A stretch of DNA of 64,000 nt from Stictocephala bisonia (Eukaryota > Arthropoda > Insecta > Hemiptera > Membracidae), in NCBI GenBank assembly GCA_035578905.1, contig JAQJVL010000178.1, positions 1,000,249-1,064,248 on the forward strand, given 5' to 3'. Of this stretch, positions 1 through 10,169 are shown one piece after another. The notes below the pieces were generated by a model. That model was not told the origin of the DNA. It did no database searches and worked only from the letters and a program-made list of their open reading frames with translations. Positions within the stretch are counted from its first letter, which is position 1, and each line of letters starts with the position of its first letter. Both the position numbers and the translations under genes were made by a program.

Positions 1-36
1 AAAACAGAAAACTTTACCTAATGTCTGTATCCATTT

Positions 37-1887
37 TTACTCAGACGCTTCACTGGATTCTTCATTTGTAACGCATCGAACACAAGTCACTGCAGAATGT
101 TCTTTGCAAATATGTCGTTGACATACTCGGCATCTTGTCTTGCTCTTTCTATTCTTCTTCCAGTTACAGTAGGCACATCTACCTGGTCCCTCTGGTTCTC
201 GCGGAGCTCCAGGTGGTCCATCTTCAGGAAGTCCTAACATTTGCCGAATGTTCCTCTTCAAACTTCTAGGGAGTGTCTGAATGGTATGTCGTTCTTGCAA
301 ATATTTCAGGCACAATGACCTACTCAGATCCTTCAGATAGGTACGTCTTGGAAGTTCAAACTCGCCCTTTCCATATTTGTAGACAATATAGGAATTAATA
401 CCAGCAATGTTTAGAATAGTAAAAAACAAAGTCAGTGGCCATCGGTTACTTGTCCGTGAAACGGAATATCGCTCTTTATATTGGTCCACTACATCTACTC
501 CACATTTTGTTGAGTTGTAGAAGGTCAAAATGTATGGTTTAGCAGCCACTCCTGACTCAGGGTCTATTTCATCATTATTGTGCATTGATGAGAGCAGAGT
601 TACCACTTTGTTCTTCTTTGGCGTGTACGATACTAAAGTAAGACTATTTCGGAAAGCAAACATGCTTGAGTTTACGGGCTTTCCCTTAGCGATTAGGATA
701 GGAGGAATTTCTTTTTTATTTTTCCTGATTGTTCCTACTAGGGTAAGGTTGTGATCCTTTAGTAAAGTTTCGGCAAGTGGAACTGAAGTGAACCAGTTAT
801 CAGTAGTAATAGATCTTCCGGTACCACTAACTGGTGCAACCATTCTCTTCACAACATGAAGGCCAGAATTCTCAACTTTGTAAGGCCCTTCAGGCTGTTT
901 CCCGGCATATATCTCCACGTTGACTGTATAAAACGTTTTGGCACAAACCAATGAATATACTTTTATACCATACTTCGCCGGTTTAGATTTTATGAACTGT
1001 CTTAAAGGACATTTCCCCCTAAAAGCCTCGAGCATCTCGTCCACAGTCAAGTATTCACTCACAGAAAAACTAGTTTTGCACTTTTCTACAACTCTATCAA
1101 AAATATCTCGAATAGGTGCAAGCTTGTCAAATAGTCGCCTTTCATGTCTTGTTGTGGAGTCATCAAATCGCATCGTTCTCAATAAAAGCTTAAATCGTTT
1201 TAAGTTCATGTGAGTTCTGAAGAATTCAATTCCAAGTCCATTGGTTTCCCACAAATCCAGCAAGTTTACATGGGAGGCTCTGTAAATTCCAGCCATATAC
1301 AACAGTCCAAAAAAGGCTTCTATTTCACTTCTGGTAGTGTTTCGAGCATCACTTTCCTTTCTGTACCCTGGGCGAACTTTTTCTATGCGCTGGTTTGTGT
1401 AACGTACAATATCATCTAGTACGTCATCGGAAAGAAAAATTCGCCAAGCTTTAACTGGAGACTCTGGTCTATAATTTCTAACCCCTGGCAAACGTCTTAC
1501 TAAATTACGTCTAGGCGTCCTTGAGTTGGTAGGTATTGTAGGGCAGTGGGCACTCCATTTTGTGTTTTGGTCCCTTCCCATATAAAAAGGGCCTTGATCT
1601 TGAAACTGTGGAATTAGCTGGTTGTGATCTTGAAGCATTGCCTGGCTTGCTGGTTCCTCCTGTTCACCTGCAGACTCCTCTGAATCGGAAACTGCTTCCT
1701 GAATTTCCACATTGTCCTCTATGTCGTCATCTGATGCTGCTTCATCAACGGGATGAGTAGCCGGTTCTTCAATAAACAAATTACGCCTTACCGCACCAGG
1801 GTTTATAAGTCTCTCCTCATCCCTTTCCATTTCCTTTTCAACACTATCAATAAGTCTTTGAATATCTTGTTTCCTAAATCTATCCAT
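37..1887 (-). CDS. piggyBac-family transposase (PGBD4-like), intact
   Basis: A 616-residue open frame without interruption. It cuts and pastes its element at TTAA sites in the nucleus. Visible parts in order: an acidic N-terminal region (about residues 15-85), the DDE_Tnp_1_7 catalytic fold (about 145-505) and a C-terminal cysteine/histidine zinc-binding tail (C571, C574, C586, C589, H592, C594, H597, C602, C605). The three catalytic aspartates all appear present: D283 in TVDEM, D363 in TTDNW and D465 in CGVDVVDQ. Length agrees with active family members (about 560-640). The start at 1887 is the first ATG of the frame and precedes the acidic region. Its TTAA end is 380 bases upstream, so it is still in transposon context rather than clearly domesticated. 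It may be functional; the missing left terminus cannot be judged. Confidence 0.93.
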   Translation of the reverse strand: MDRFRKQDIQRLIDSVEKEMERDEERLINPGAVRRNLFIEEPATHPVDEAASDDDIEDNVEIQEAVSDSEESAGEQEEPASQAMLQDHNQLIPQFQDQGPFYMGRDQNTKWSAHCPTIPTNSRTPRRNLVRRLPGVRNYRPESPVKAWRIFLSDDVLDDIVRYTNQRIEKVRPGYRKESDARNTTRSEIEAFFGLLYMAGIYRASHVNLLDLWETNGLGIEFFRTHMNLKRFKLLLRTMRFDDSTTRHERRLFDKLAPIRDIFDRVVEKCKTSFSVSEYLTVDEMLEAFRGKCPLRQFIKSKPAKYGIKVYSLVCAKTFYTVNVEIYAGKQPEGPYKVENSGLHVVKRMVAPVSGTGRSITTDNWFTSVPLAETLLKDHNLTLVGTIRKNKKEIPPILIAKGKPVNSSMFAFRNSLTLVSYTPKKNKVVTLLSSMHNNDEIDPESGVAAKPYILTFYNSTKCGVDVVDQYKERYSVSRTSNRWPLTLFFTILNIAGINSYIVYKYGKGEFELPRRTYLKDLSRSLCLKYLQERHTIQTLPRSLKRNIRQMLGLPEDGPPGAPREPEGPGRCAYCNWKKNRKSKTRCRVCQRHICKEHSAVTCVRCVTNEESSEASE

Positions 1888-2006
1888 AGTATTTACACAA
1901 TGTTACACAAAACTGTCACTATTTACAATATATACACAACTTATAAAAAATATATACAGAACTTTAAAACACATTAATATTTCTTTCTGCTGCACAAAAG
2001 TACATA

Positions 2007-2269
2007 CGTGAGAGGGCGCGCACGGTCGAAACGATCAGGAAAACAAGAAACGTGAGAGGGCGCGCCAGAACTTAAAGACCGTGTCTGCAAAGAAATAACC
2101 TCAGTCGCTAACTGAATGATGGGAGGGGTTAAGCGAATACGATCAAGGACAGTGGACGAGTCCATCGAAAGGTACTGGGGGGGTGGGGGCATACGGCCCA
2201 CTACACTAGGAAATATAAACATTTAATTACTGACCCGGTCCAAAAGACCGTGGCGCGCCCTCTCCCGTG
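2007..2269. repeat. terminal and subterminal repeats of the piggyBac element
   Basis: The 14-15 base motif CGTGAGAGGGCGCGC occurs directly at 2007-2021 and 2051-2065, and its inverse forms the terminus at 2252-2269. The GC-rich motif stands out from AT-rich surroundings. Terminal plus internal repeats are known transposase-binding sites in piggyBac elements; that role here is inferred. Confidence 0.75.
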
Positions 2270-2284
2270 TTAATATAGGAATGT

Positions 2285-2690
2285 ACCTTTTACTGTTAGT
2301 TAGTAATGGGTATTAACACCCTCTTGTTTGAATGACTACCTGGAGCCTGCTGGGCAGACTCAATGGTCATTCCCACCCATTCATCTTTCACTGCTCATTC
2401 CAGCTCTGCAAGGTTAGCTGGAGGTGGATTTCTAGCACGTGTTGGTTTTTTTATAGTGTCACACATATGTTCTATTTGGTTTAGATCTGGGCTTCTTGGT
2501 GGCCACTCAAGGCTACTAATACCTACCTATCTTAAGTAGCCTGTCACTGCTGCGGCACTGTGTGATCTGGCGTTATCGTGCGTTAGCATAAACTGAGAAC
2601 CAATGAATGGTGCGACAACATGTTCTTGGAGGATAGTCTCTAGATATCTGGGAGCATTTAGAGCTGGTATATAATGAATCATGAATTTAT
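2285..2690 (-). pseudogene. Tc1-like transposase, C-terminal part
   Basis: Minus-strand translation in shifting frames gives the second half of a Tc1-type DDE transposase: an ALNAPRYLETIL stretch, the second catalytic aspartate in a THDNA motif, then a SLEWPPRSPDLNQIEH stretch with the usual C-terminal residues. No long open frame remains. The N-terminal half of such a protein lies at 6190-6900 in the same orientation, so this is probably the distal part of one element split by a LINE insertion. The two pieces seem to overlap by roughly 15 codons in the family alignment, so two separate copies remain possible. Confidence 0.7.
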
Positions 2691-2699
2691 TTTCCTCCA

Positions 2700-4420
2700 T
2701 AAATAATGAATAAAATAGTACTTAAGAAAACTAGGAAAACTTTCTGATCACAATTTACAAGTATTCGTGATCAGATATTTACAAAGAAAAATAAAACAGG
2801 AAGAACAAAATAAAAAGATTAAGTCTAGTTTAGCCTACAGTACAAACAAAAATGGAATCTGCCGCCTCTGTGGTGCTGGCAACAACATTAAATAAAGTTT
2901 TTAAAGTAAAATAATAAATATAATATATATATGAATGGGAAAAAATATAGCCTACTACTACACAAAAATGTATATGATACATGAATAGGAAGAAAATCAA
3001 ACTATGACAAAATACTATGAAGAAAGCTCACATCTTCTGTTTGTAGTAACCAATTATTAAGGTTAAATACAAAAGATTTTAAATTGATACAGTTTTTAAA
3101 ATATTCAGGCAGTTTATTAAAGAAATGTGGCTCTAAAAACTGATATAAGTGTTTAACCCTAGATGGTGAATACTAGGTGACCCATTAGGAACTCCCAACT
3201 GCAAGTGCTTCTTTTCAGCGCTTTGCAAGCTTTTTTTGTAAAAATCATAAAAAATACTAAATATGCTCTAAATGTCAATTTTATCATTTCATTTTTCTTC
3301 TCATAAACTGTACTTTCTCATACTACCATCAAAACTTGCAAAAAAGTAAAAAATTATTGTCTAGAAAAGATTGAAAAAAAATTAAAAATTTGTACATTAA
3401 TTATAACTTTTAGCCCTCTTTAGGAGCACTAACAAAATTTTTGTAAATAATTCCAAGATAGCCAAATAGTTTATTATTTTGTGCACTGTAATAATGTGTT
3501 GTTACATTTTATATAAACTACTAATTTTTTATTTGGAATTGTCTGTTTACTAAAACACAAAAATGAAAAAAATGTGCAAAGTTACAGGATGATCATTGTA
3601 GGTAATCAAATAGTACATGAAAAAAATTGGAAATCAGCATTGAATAGAGAATTGAAAGCTGTTCAGGAAAAATATTTATATTGTACCCTAAATTATATTT
3701 TCATATTTTTTGTGTATGGAGATAATCTGCTCTACTTAGTATTTGAAACACGCAAAAAAGTATGCAAAAAACGTTTTTGGTAAAACACCTAATTCACCTA
3801 CAACTTTGTAATTTGTTTTGGTGGATGGAGTATTTAATTCTCTGCAGACTAACATTTAACCTATTCTGTCTTCTGGTTTTTATTTAGCCATGCGACAAAC
3901 ATCGGCAATTTTATGCTGTCCAGACCTCCATGCGGGAATTGAGCGGGAGTTTGTTGTTGCACATTTCCTTACATTTATAAAATTGCATAAAAAATTATTA
4001 AAAATATGAAATGTATAGAACAGAACATTCTGCGTCAGTTGGTACCAAGTTTTTCATGCTTGGTTTATGATGAACATATGTTTTATTGAGTTTTACAAGA
4101 GCATGCAACATGTCTACTTTCGCAATCGCGTATACGTTTGAAAATAGCACGCGAAGCACCAGGATTCGCGATCTAGGGTTAAACACAATTTTATTAATTT
4201 TTGGAGTTAGGAACAAACTATTACTACAGTTACCTGTTTTACAAAACAAATGTTGTGTTCCAGTGTTTCCACTCATTAGATAAAATTTTAACACTTTGAA
4301 AACAAAGAGATTTTGTATGGGTAATATTTTCAATTGACTAAACCAAGTAAAAGAGCTTTCTCCTTTAGCTTTTCTTAAAATTATTCTCAAATAAAAATTT
4401 TGAGTTGTTCTTTGTTTATT
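2700..4420 (-). pseudogene. LINE ORF2 C-terminal region and 3' UTR, split by a TTAA MITE
   Basis: From about 4390 down to 4183 the minus strand encodes the post-reverse-transcriptase tail seen in insect LINEs (LKILPIQNLFVFKVLKFYL, then SLFLTPKINK). The text resumes after the MITE at 3152 with FFNKLPEYFKN and NNWLL motifs. Comparable residues appear in the LINE at 16600-17546. The reverse transcriptase core itself is absent. Same strand as the ORF1 at 5184-6094, so both may be remains of one LINE whose middle was lost and replaced by repeat DNA. Confidence 0.65.
3157..4178. mobile_element. piggyBac-type MITE, 1.0 kb
   Basis: Flanked on both sides by TTAA (3153-3156 and 4179-4182). Ends are inverted repeats beginning CCCTAGAT: left CCCTAGATGGTGAATACTAG, right inverse CCCTAGATCGCGAATCCTGG. 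No transposase coding is visible. It interrupts the LINE tail at 2700-4420, whose reading continues on the other side. A second, opposite-oriented copy starts near 24378. TTAA plus CCCTAG termini are typical of piggyBac-like elements. Confidence 0.82.
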
Positions 4421-4431
4421 AATTCAAGTTT

Positions 4432-4567
4432 TTAGTATATTGGAGACATAGGACATCAGCAAACTTACCTTAGAAGACAAGTTCACTAACACCAGATTAG
4501 TAGTAACATACACAAAATAATCACATAATCACATAAATTTCAGTGCCGCTGGCACTTTCTTCAGGTG
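4432..4567 (+). repeat. 140-bp head of a dispersed repeat
   Basis: The segment containing GACATAGGACATCAGCAAAC and ending CTTCAGGTGAGTAGAGAGAG recurs at 50626-50765 with roughly 85 percent identity by eye. In both places it is followed directly by a tandem repeat (GA microsatellite here, a minisatellite there), suggesting one non-autonomous element type with an unstable tail. Confidence 0.6.
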
Positions 4568-4985
<418 letters not shown>

Positions 4986-5183
4986 CAGATGTATATGGTA
5001 TAGTAATATATTTATGGCTTGTGCTTATATTGTAATAAATTTGTGTTGTGTGACGTTTACTTGTACTGTATATGTACCAACACGTATTATGCTAATTAAA
5101 AAAACTATACATATTTACTAAATAATAAAACATTTTCCTTTTCATATTTACAATGCTTAGCTTTATTGTACGGTTACTTAAGA

Positions 5184-6094
5184 TTATTCAGTTGCGCTTA
5201 AGCTGCCTATTTTGTAACATCTTTCCCCATTGGCCTTTCTAACAAAGAATTTGCAATCACGGCACCACACATAGCTAAAGCCTATTTCCTGACACTTTTT
5301 CTTTAGCTTAGCAAGAAACAACTTATTGTCAGGTGACAGATGATCATTAACATATATTTTGTCCCGTGTGAAAGATGAGTTTACCTTATCAGCTGTCAGA
5401 GTACCTTGCTTCTCCTTTAACTTCTCAATCCATGTATCCTTTACACTCTTGCTACAGAACTGGACCACCAGGGAAGGAGTACGATCTTTCCTGAAGGATG
5501 GCACCTGATGCACTGCGGTGACATGCGAGTCCTCCACCTCAACACCAAGCGCCACTCCCAGGTCCTTGACGATGCTGTTGAGTCCTCCTGGGGTGTTACT
5601 GGTACTCCGCTGACCTCAATGTTTGTCCTGCAGCTGTACTGCTTGAGTATAATAAATAACTGACCGTTGAGTGAAGAGTAGCATTATGGGCCTGCAGTGC
5701 TTCATTCTTTCTTCAAGTCGAACAACTCTTTTCTCATCTCATTTATTGCTTTGTTTGTGGTGTCAACTTTGTCCAATAGAAATTTCATGAATGTTGCCAT
5801 CTCAGACATCTCACTCCTAAATGCTTTCAGCTCTCTAAACACCTTCTCTTTGAAGTTACTTATTAGACTAAGTAAAAATTCTTTGGTTATGACTGTACTA
5901 GCCACCAAACTTGAACTGCTACGTGAAGACAAAATAACATGACAGTCATTACATTTCCATTGTTTTGCAGCACAGGTTTTTTTCTCGTCCAACTGATCTT
6001 TTACACAAATCTGGTGAAATGATCCACCACAATCACCTACACAGGAGATATAACCACTCACTCCACTAATATCTTCATTACACACACACACCAC
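5184..6094 (-). pseudogene. LINE ORF1: PHD-type finger, coiled coil, FP-like C-terminal domain
   Basis: The 5' part (6094-5702) encodes a Cys/His finger (CVCNED, CVGDC, SFHQIC, WKCNDC), as in PHD-finger ORF1 proteins of CR1/Jockey-type LINEs, then a helical region rich in Lys/Glu. The 3' part (5555-5184) encodes the FP-type C-terminal domain with the signature YVNDHLSPDNKLFLAKLKK and a following YVWCRDCKFFVRK strand. A frameshift in the 147 bases between them breaks the protein. ORF1 proteins bind LINE RNA and chaperone target-primed reverse transcription. No ORF2 endonuclease or reverse transcriptase is recognisable downstream before the microsatellite. Confidence 0.75.
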
Positions 6095-6189
6095 AGAAGG
6101 TCGGCATAATTAGGAATTAGGAACGAAAATCACGATTATAATAAATCACAAACAGGTTAATACTGCACAGCGCTTGAATGGATGTGACA

Positions 6190-6900
6190 TTCGGCTATAC
6201 AGGTGGGCAGCTCCGTTCGAGGCGTCTTATCAGTTCAGCTATACCAATGGTTACTAATTCGGTACACGCCTCATAATTTATTCCACCCCAAAACATAATG
6301 GAACCACCTCCAAAAGGTACCTGAAGTGAGAAAAAGGATGCAAAAAAAAGTGTGAAGCATTCTCCACGCACACTCTCCATACACGATCACGTCCATCTGG
6401 AAATCTCAGACTAACTCTTGTTTGATCAGTTAAGAGTACTACCTCCAATCATCCACAGTCCAATTGACATGATTTAGAGCAAATCTTAGTCTCATTACCC
6501 GGTGCCTTCTGGCTGGAAGTGGATCTCTGACTGGTCTTCTGCTGCTTAACGTGACTTCACTGAGTCACCGACGTATGGTTCTACTAGTAACTTGGACGTT
6601 TCTAACTGTTCTCAACATTCCTTGAGTACGATTTCTTAGCACATTCAGCCTGACAAAATGGCCATCAGCTTCAGTTGTAGCTGAGAGTGGCCCTGACCCC
6701 TGCTCCTATTGTCACTTCTGGTTTCTTAAAACCGCTGAACTACTCTCATAACAGTATATTGTGTACACCAAACAAAGCAGCAACTTCTCTAAATGAACAA
6801 CTCTGCTGTACGAAAAATCTTATTCTGGCTGCTTCTCTTGGAGTCAAGGATCAAAGCACTTCCATCTCACAGGAAACTCAACTATAGACTGAATGGAGAA
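6190..6900 (-). pseudogene. Tc1-like transposase, N-terminal half
   Basis: Minus-strand reading in several frames gives helix-turn-helix residues near 6750-6890, then FWGGINYEACTELVTI at 6240-6310, the segment after the first catalytic aspartate in Tc1 transposases. The frame then degrades by about 6195. A Tc1-type terminal sequence (TTAATTTTGTCCAGGAGTGT) follows at 7134-7153. Many frameshifts and stops; inactive. Confidence 0.7.
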
Positions 6901-7130
6901 ATGTCATTACCCTGATAAAGCTTATCAGGGTCAGTGGGACACACAAAGTACAAAAGTGCACATGTCTACAAACTTACAATTGGAGTCCTGCATTCATGGA
7001 GATATGATAAGGCATTGGATATGAATATAAACTGACCAGAATATCTCCTTTATCAAGTTAGGAATACTCAGTATTAAGGTAAAGTAAATAAAATATTTTT
7101 GTTAGTAATAAATGAAAATTACAAAGTGCT

Positions 7131-7157
7131 GCGTTAATTTTGTCCAGGAGTGTATAT
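7131..7157. repeat. right terminus of the Tc1-like element
   Basis: GTTAATTTTGTCCAGGAGTG followed by TATA resembles the ends of Tc1 elements (GGACAAAATTAA in the inverse) and lies about 230 bases upstream of the transposase remnant. The matching left end is not visible. The bases from here to about 7520 show no gene or repeat I can name. Confidence 0.5.
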
Positions 7158-7519
7158 ACAGGAGTACGGAAAAGTCTGGAGACTTTTAATATTTTTACTA
7201 TAAATTTGGCTTGAGGATTAAAACTTTGCAAATTCCATTGGGAGCTAAATTTAATGAAGTTCAATAAAATGAAAAATTATTGTAAATCTTGTTATACTAT
7301 AATTATAGTGTAACATGTAATCGGGTCATTATCACTCGACACTCATTCCTTTCCGGATGTCTGGCGCGACTCCTAGTGTATACGTGTGAATAATTTAACT
7401 TTTAATTTTTTACCGCACAAACTGCAAAAATAAGGTTAATGTGGTGTCTCATAGGAGGGGCTTGAGCCCCCCTTAGCTTATATTGATGGACGCCCCAATC
7501 ACCGAAGCAGCAGGGCAAA

Positions 7520-8110
7520 AACTCTTAGTGGTCGGTCACATCCCCGACTGGCTGCATGACAAGCCAGCGCCTTAGATTCTTATCTACAGCCTTTCCAAAT
7601 AAATAATACCTGTCAACAGACACAACTACCTTTATTGGAGTGACATAAACCCTTATTTGATTGTTGAAAAACATACCCAACGTCCGCAGAAATGAAATGT
7701 ACGGGCAGGTTATTTTGGACTCATTTTTATAGAAGGAACTCTGTTTTCTGTACATATTTAGAAATGTTCGAAAACAAAGAATTAATGCCTTGCAAAATAT
7801 CGCTTCTGGTTCCAACAAGATGGAGCACCGCCTCACTTCGGTGTAGACGTTAAGACAGCATTTAAATCATGTATTTACAGATAAGTAGATCTATAGAAGA
7901 GGCACAGTGGAATGGCCAGGACTATCTCAGAATTTATCTCGACTTGACTATTATTTCTGAGGTTATCTAAAAGATCAAGTTTACAGAACAAAACCGCAAA
8001 ATTTGGAAGAGCTGAGACACCGTATTATGGAGAATCTGTGCCTATTTCAGTAGATTCAATAAACAACTTGTTGTCAGTGTTTTACCATCGGTCGAGGGTG
8101 TGCCAAGAAG
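7520..8110 (+). pseudogene. Tc1/mariner-superfamily transposase fragment (DUF4817-associated type)
   Basis: Plus-strand translation across frameshifts gives RFWFQQDGAPPHFGVDV (second catalytic aspartate), then GRRGTVEWPAR, DLSRLDYYF and NLEELRHRI motifs near 7790-8030. These motifs in this order mark the widespread insect transposase type annotated next to DUF4817. The upstream residues to about 7520 look related but broken. No terminal repeats found. The following 8110-8585 shows nothing recognisable. Confidence 0.6.
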
Positions 8111-8585
8111 TCGAGGGAAAACAATTTGAACCCTGCCTGTAACGTTCATAATTAGTGAGTTTATGTTCATAAGGTTACAAACTAATCTGAAAAATGTTAA
8201 ATATAGTGAAATTAAACTAATTACATCAACTTCCAAATTGTTGCCTGAATATTACGGCTTATTTTAAAAATCTTTGAATTACTGTAATTTTTTAATGAAT
8301 GGTCCTTTTGAAGTGTAGTTCGGAGGGAGATGAGTATGATCGTTACTACATTGGTTTTTAGCTCCCAATCAAATGCACAATATTTTAATACTCTAGCCTA
8401 ATTAATAATAAAAATATCAAACTGTCTCCAGTTTTCTCAGCACCTCCATATATTATATCCATAATTATCTGAACTTGTATAATGTCTATATTATAGTCAG
8501 CAAAACTAAATTAGCCTATGAACTAATATAGGTCATTGAATGATAATACAAATTTAGGGAATACAGTTAACTTGAATACAGTTAA

Positions 8586-8617
8586 CTCTGACCGACTGCA
8601 GTTACAGTCGGTCAGAG
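8586..8617. repeat. perfect hairpin at the start of the 117-bp array
   Basis: CTCTGACCGACTG and its exact inverse CAGTCGGTCAGAG are separated by six bases. The right arm belongs to the first array unit; the left arm is unique to this boundary. Confidence 0.9.
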
Positions 8618-9512
8618 GCTGTAATAGTTTATATACATGCAGATTGCAGGTACAACTGTGATATTTTGATATTGTAAGTAATCATTGTCATTCTGAAGTA
8701 TTCTTGTTAATACTGCAGTTACAGTCGGTCAGAGGCTGTAATAGTTTATATACATGCAGATTGCAGGTACAGCTGTGATGTTTTGATATTGTAAGTAATC
8801 ATTGTCATTCTGAAGTATTCTTGTTAATACTGCAGTTACAGTCGGTCAGAGGCTGTAATAGTTTATATACATGCAGATTGCAGGTACAGCTGTGATGTTT
8901 TGATATTGTAAGTAATCATTGTCATTCTGAAGTATTCCTGTTAATACTGCAGTTACAGTCGGTCAGAGGCTGTAATAGTTTACATACATGCAGATTGCAG
9001 GTACAGCTGTGATGTTTTGATATTGTAAGTAATCATTGTAATTCTGAAGTATTCCTGTTAATACTGCAGTTACAGTCGGTCAGAGGCTGTAATAGTTTAT
9101 ATACATGCAGATTGCAGGTACAGCTGTGATATTTTGATATTGTAAGTAATCATTGTCATTCTGAAGTATTCCTGTTAATACTGCAGTTACAGTCGGTCAG
9201 AGGCTGTAATAGTTTATATACATGCAGATTGCAGGTACAGCTGTGATATTTTGATATTGTAAGTAATCATTGTCATTCTGAAGTATTCTTGTTAATACTG
9301 CAGTTACAGTCGGTCAGAGGCTGTAATAGTTTATATACATGCAGATTGCAGGTACAGCTGTGATATTTTGATATTGTAAGTAATCATTGTCATTCTGAAG
9401 TATTCTTGTTAATACTGCAGTTACAGTCGGTCAGAGGCTGTAATAGTTTATATACATGCAGATTGCAGGTACAGCTGTGATATTTTGGTATTGTAAGTAA
9501 TCATTATCATCC
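8596..9512. repeat. 117-bp tandem array, about 7.8 copies
   Basis: Units begin CTGCAGTTACAGTCGGTCAG at 8596, 8713, 8830, 8947, 9064, 9181, 9298 and 9415; the last is short. Identity between units is about 97-99 percent by eye (for example TGATGTTTTG versus TGATATTTTG), implying recent amplification. No open frame of interest. Confidence 0.96.
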
Positions 9513-9617
9513 TTTTATTTCTTAAATGACATTTAATTTGAGAAGTTTTGTTGGGTTTTATTCATCTTAAAATTAATATCTTGAATCTATTGATTCATCT
9601 TATCAATATTTATTGTA

Positions 9618-9912
9618 ATGGATCTGAGCTATGCAGTTACTAAGATGAAAACATATCGGGAGAAACTTCAGAACTTGTTTCTAGATTCATTAAATATGTT
9701 TTACAGAGCTCAACATCAACCTTCCGTAAGCTTGCAAAGAGTTGTCCTGTTAAAGTTTGCTATATTTCAGGATACGCTGCTGAGCCTGGAGCCATGCATC
9801 ATTGAGTTCTTTGAGTCCTCTCCTTGTAGCGAGTATTTCTCTGTTCCATTGGCTAATAATGATAGGAAAGTCTTGCATGGCCTTGCACAGTATCTTGATC
9901 TCAGATCATTGA
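9618..9912 (+). CDS. possible resident-gene exon with R3H-like motif
   Basis: An open frame of about 98 codons starting at ATG 9618 and ending at TTGA|GTAAGT, a good splice donor near 9912. The residues LSLEPCIIEFF, a proline-leucine loop and NNDRKVLHGLAQYLDLRSLS match the layout of an R3H domain (Arg-x3-His in RKVLH), a small single-stranded nucleic-acid-binding fold; its last strand would be in the next exon. The ORF itself continues into the intron to 10034, where the residues turn hydrophobic. A TATTTCAG acceptor at 9769 leaves open a shorter exon (9770-9912). No matching downstream exon was found; the following DNA is transposons. Function of the protein is unknown. Confidence 0.45.
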
Positions 9913-10169
9913 GTAAGTTTAAAAGTATCATTGTTATTTTAATTATCTTTGCTGTTGGAAGTATTTTACTCTGTTTTAGCAAACTATTTTGTTTTCGGGC
10001 TTCGTTCGAGACTAAGTATGTCTGTTTATGCTAAACAAGTATTGAAATACCTACAATTTCCTAAATTTGATTTAAGGAAAAAAATACTGATGCTGATTGA
10101 AACAAACAACTTGGTTCAATGACATTTCTATCAAGTTGTTTGGGTTCAAAAGTCAGTAAGTCTCAAATA

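Larger units (their letters stand above)
1..2269 (-). mobile_element. piggyBac-type DNA transposon, truncated by left window edge
   Basis: Right end of a TTAA-specific transposon. The target TTAA lies at 2270-2273 and the terminal repeat reads inward from there on the minus strand as CACGGGAGAGGGCGCGCC. The transposase gene (37-1887, minus) fills the interior, with about 380 bases of leader between its start codon and the end. The other terminus is outside the window. The element sits just after the last codons of a Tc1-like transposase remnant (2285-2690), so it landed in that older element. TTAA targeting is known for piggyBac; that this copy inserted recently is inferred from the unbroken gene. 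Confidence 0.85.

Noticed and set aside
4434..4567. CTTCAGGTGAGT as a splice donor of a host exon
   Set aside because: The sequence is part of a dispersed repeat also found inside a mariner, with no coding potential upstream.
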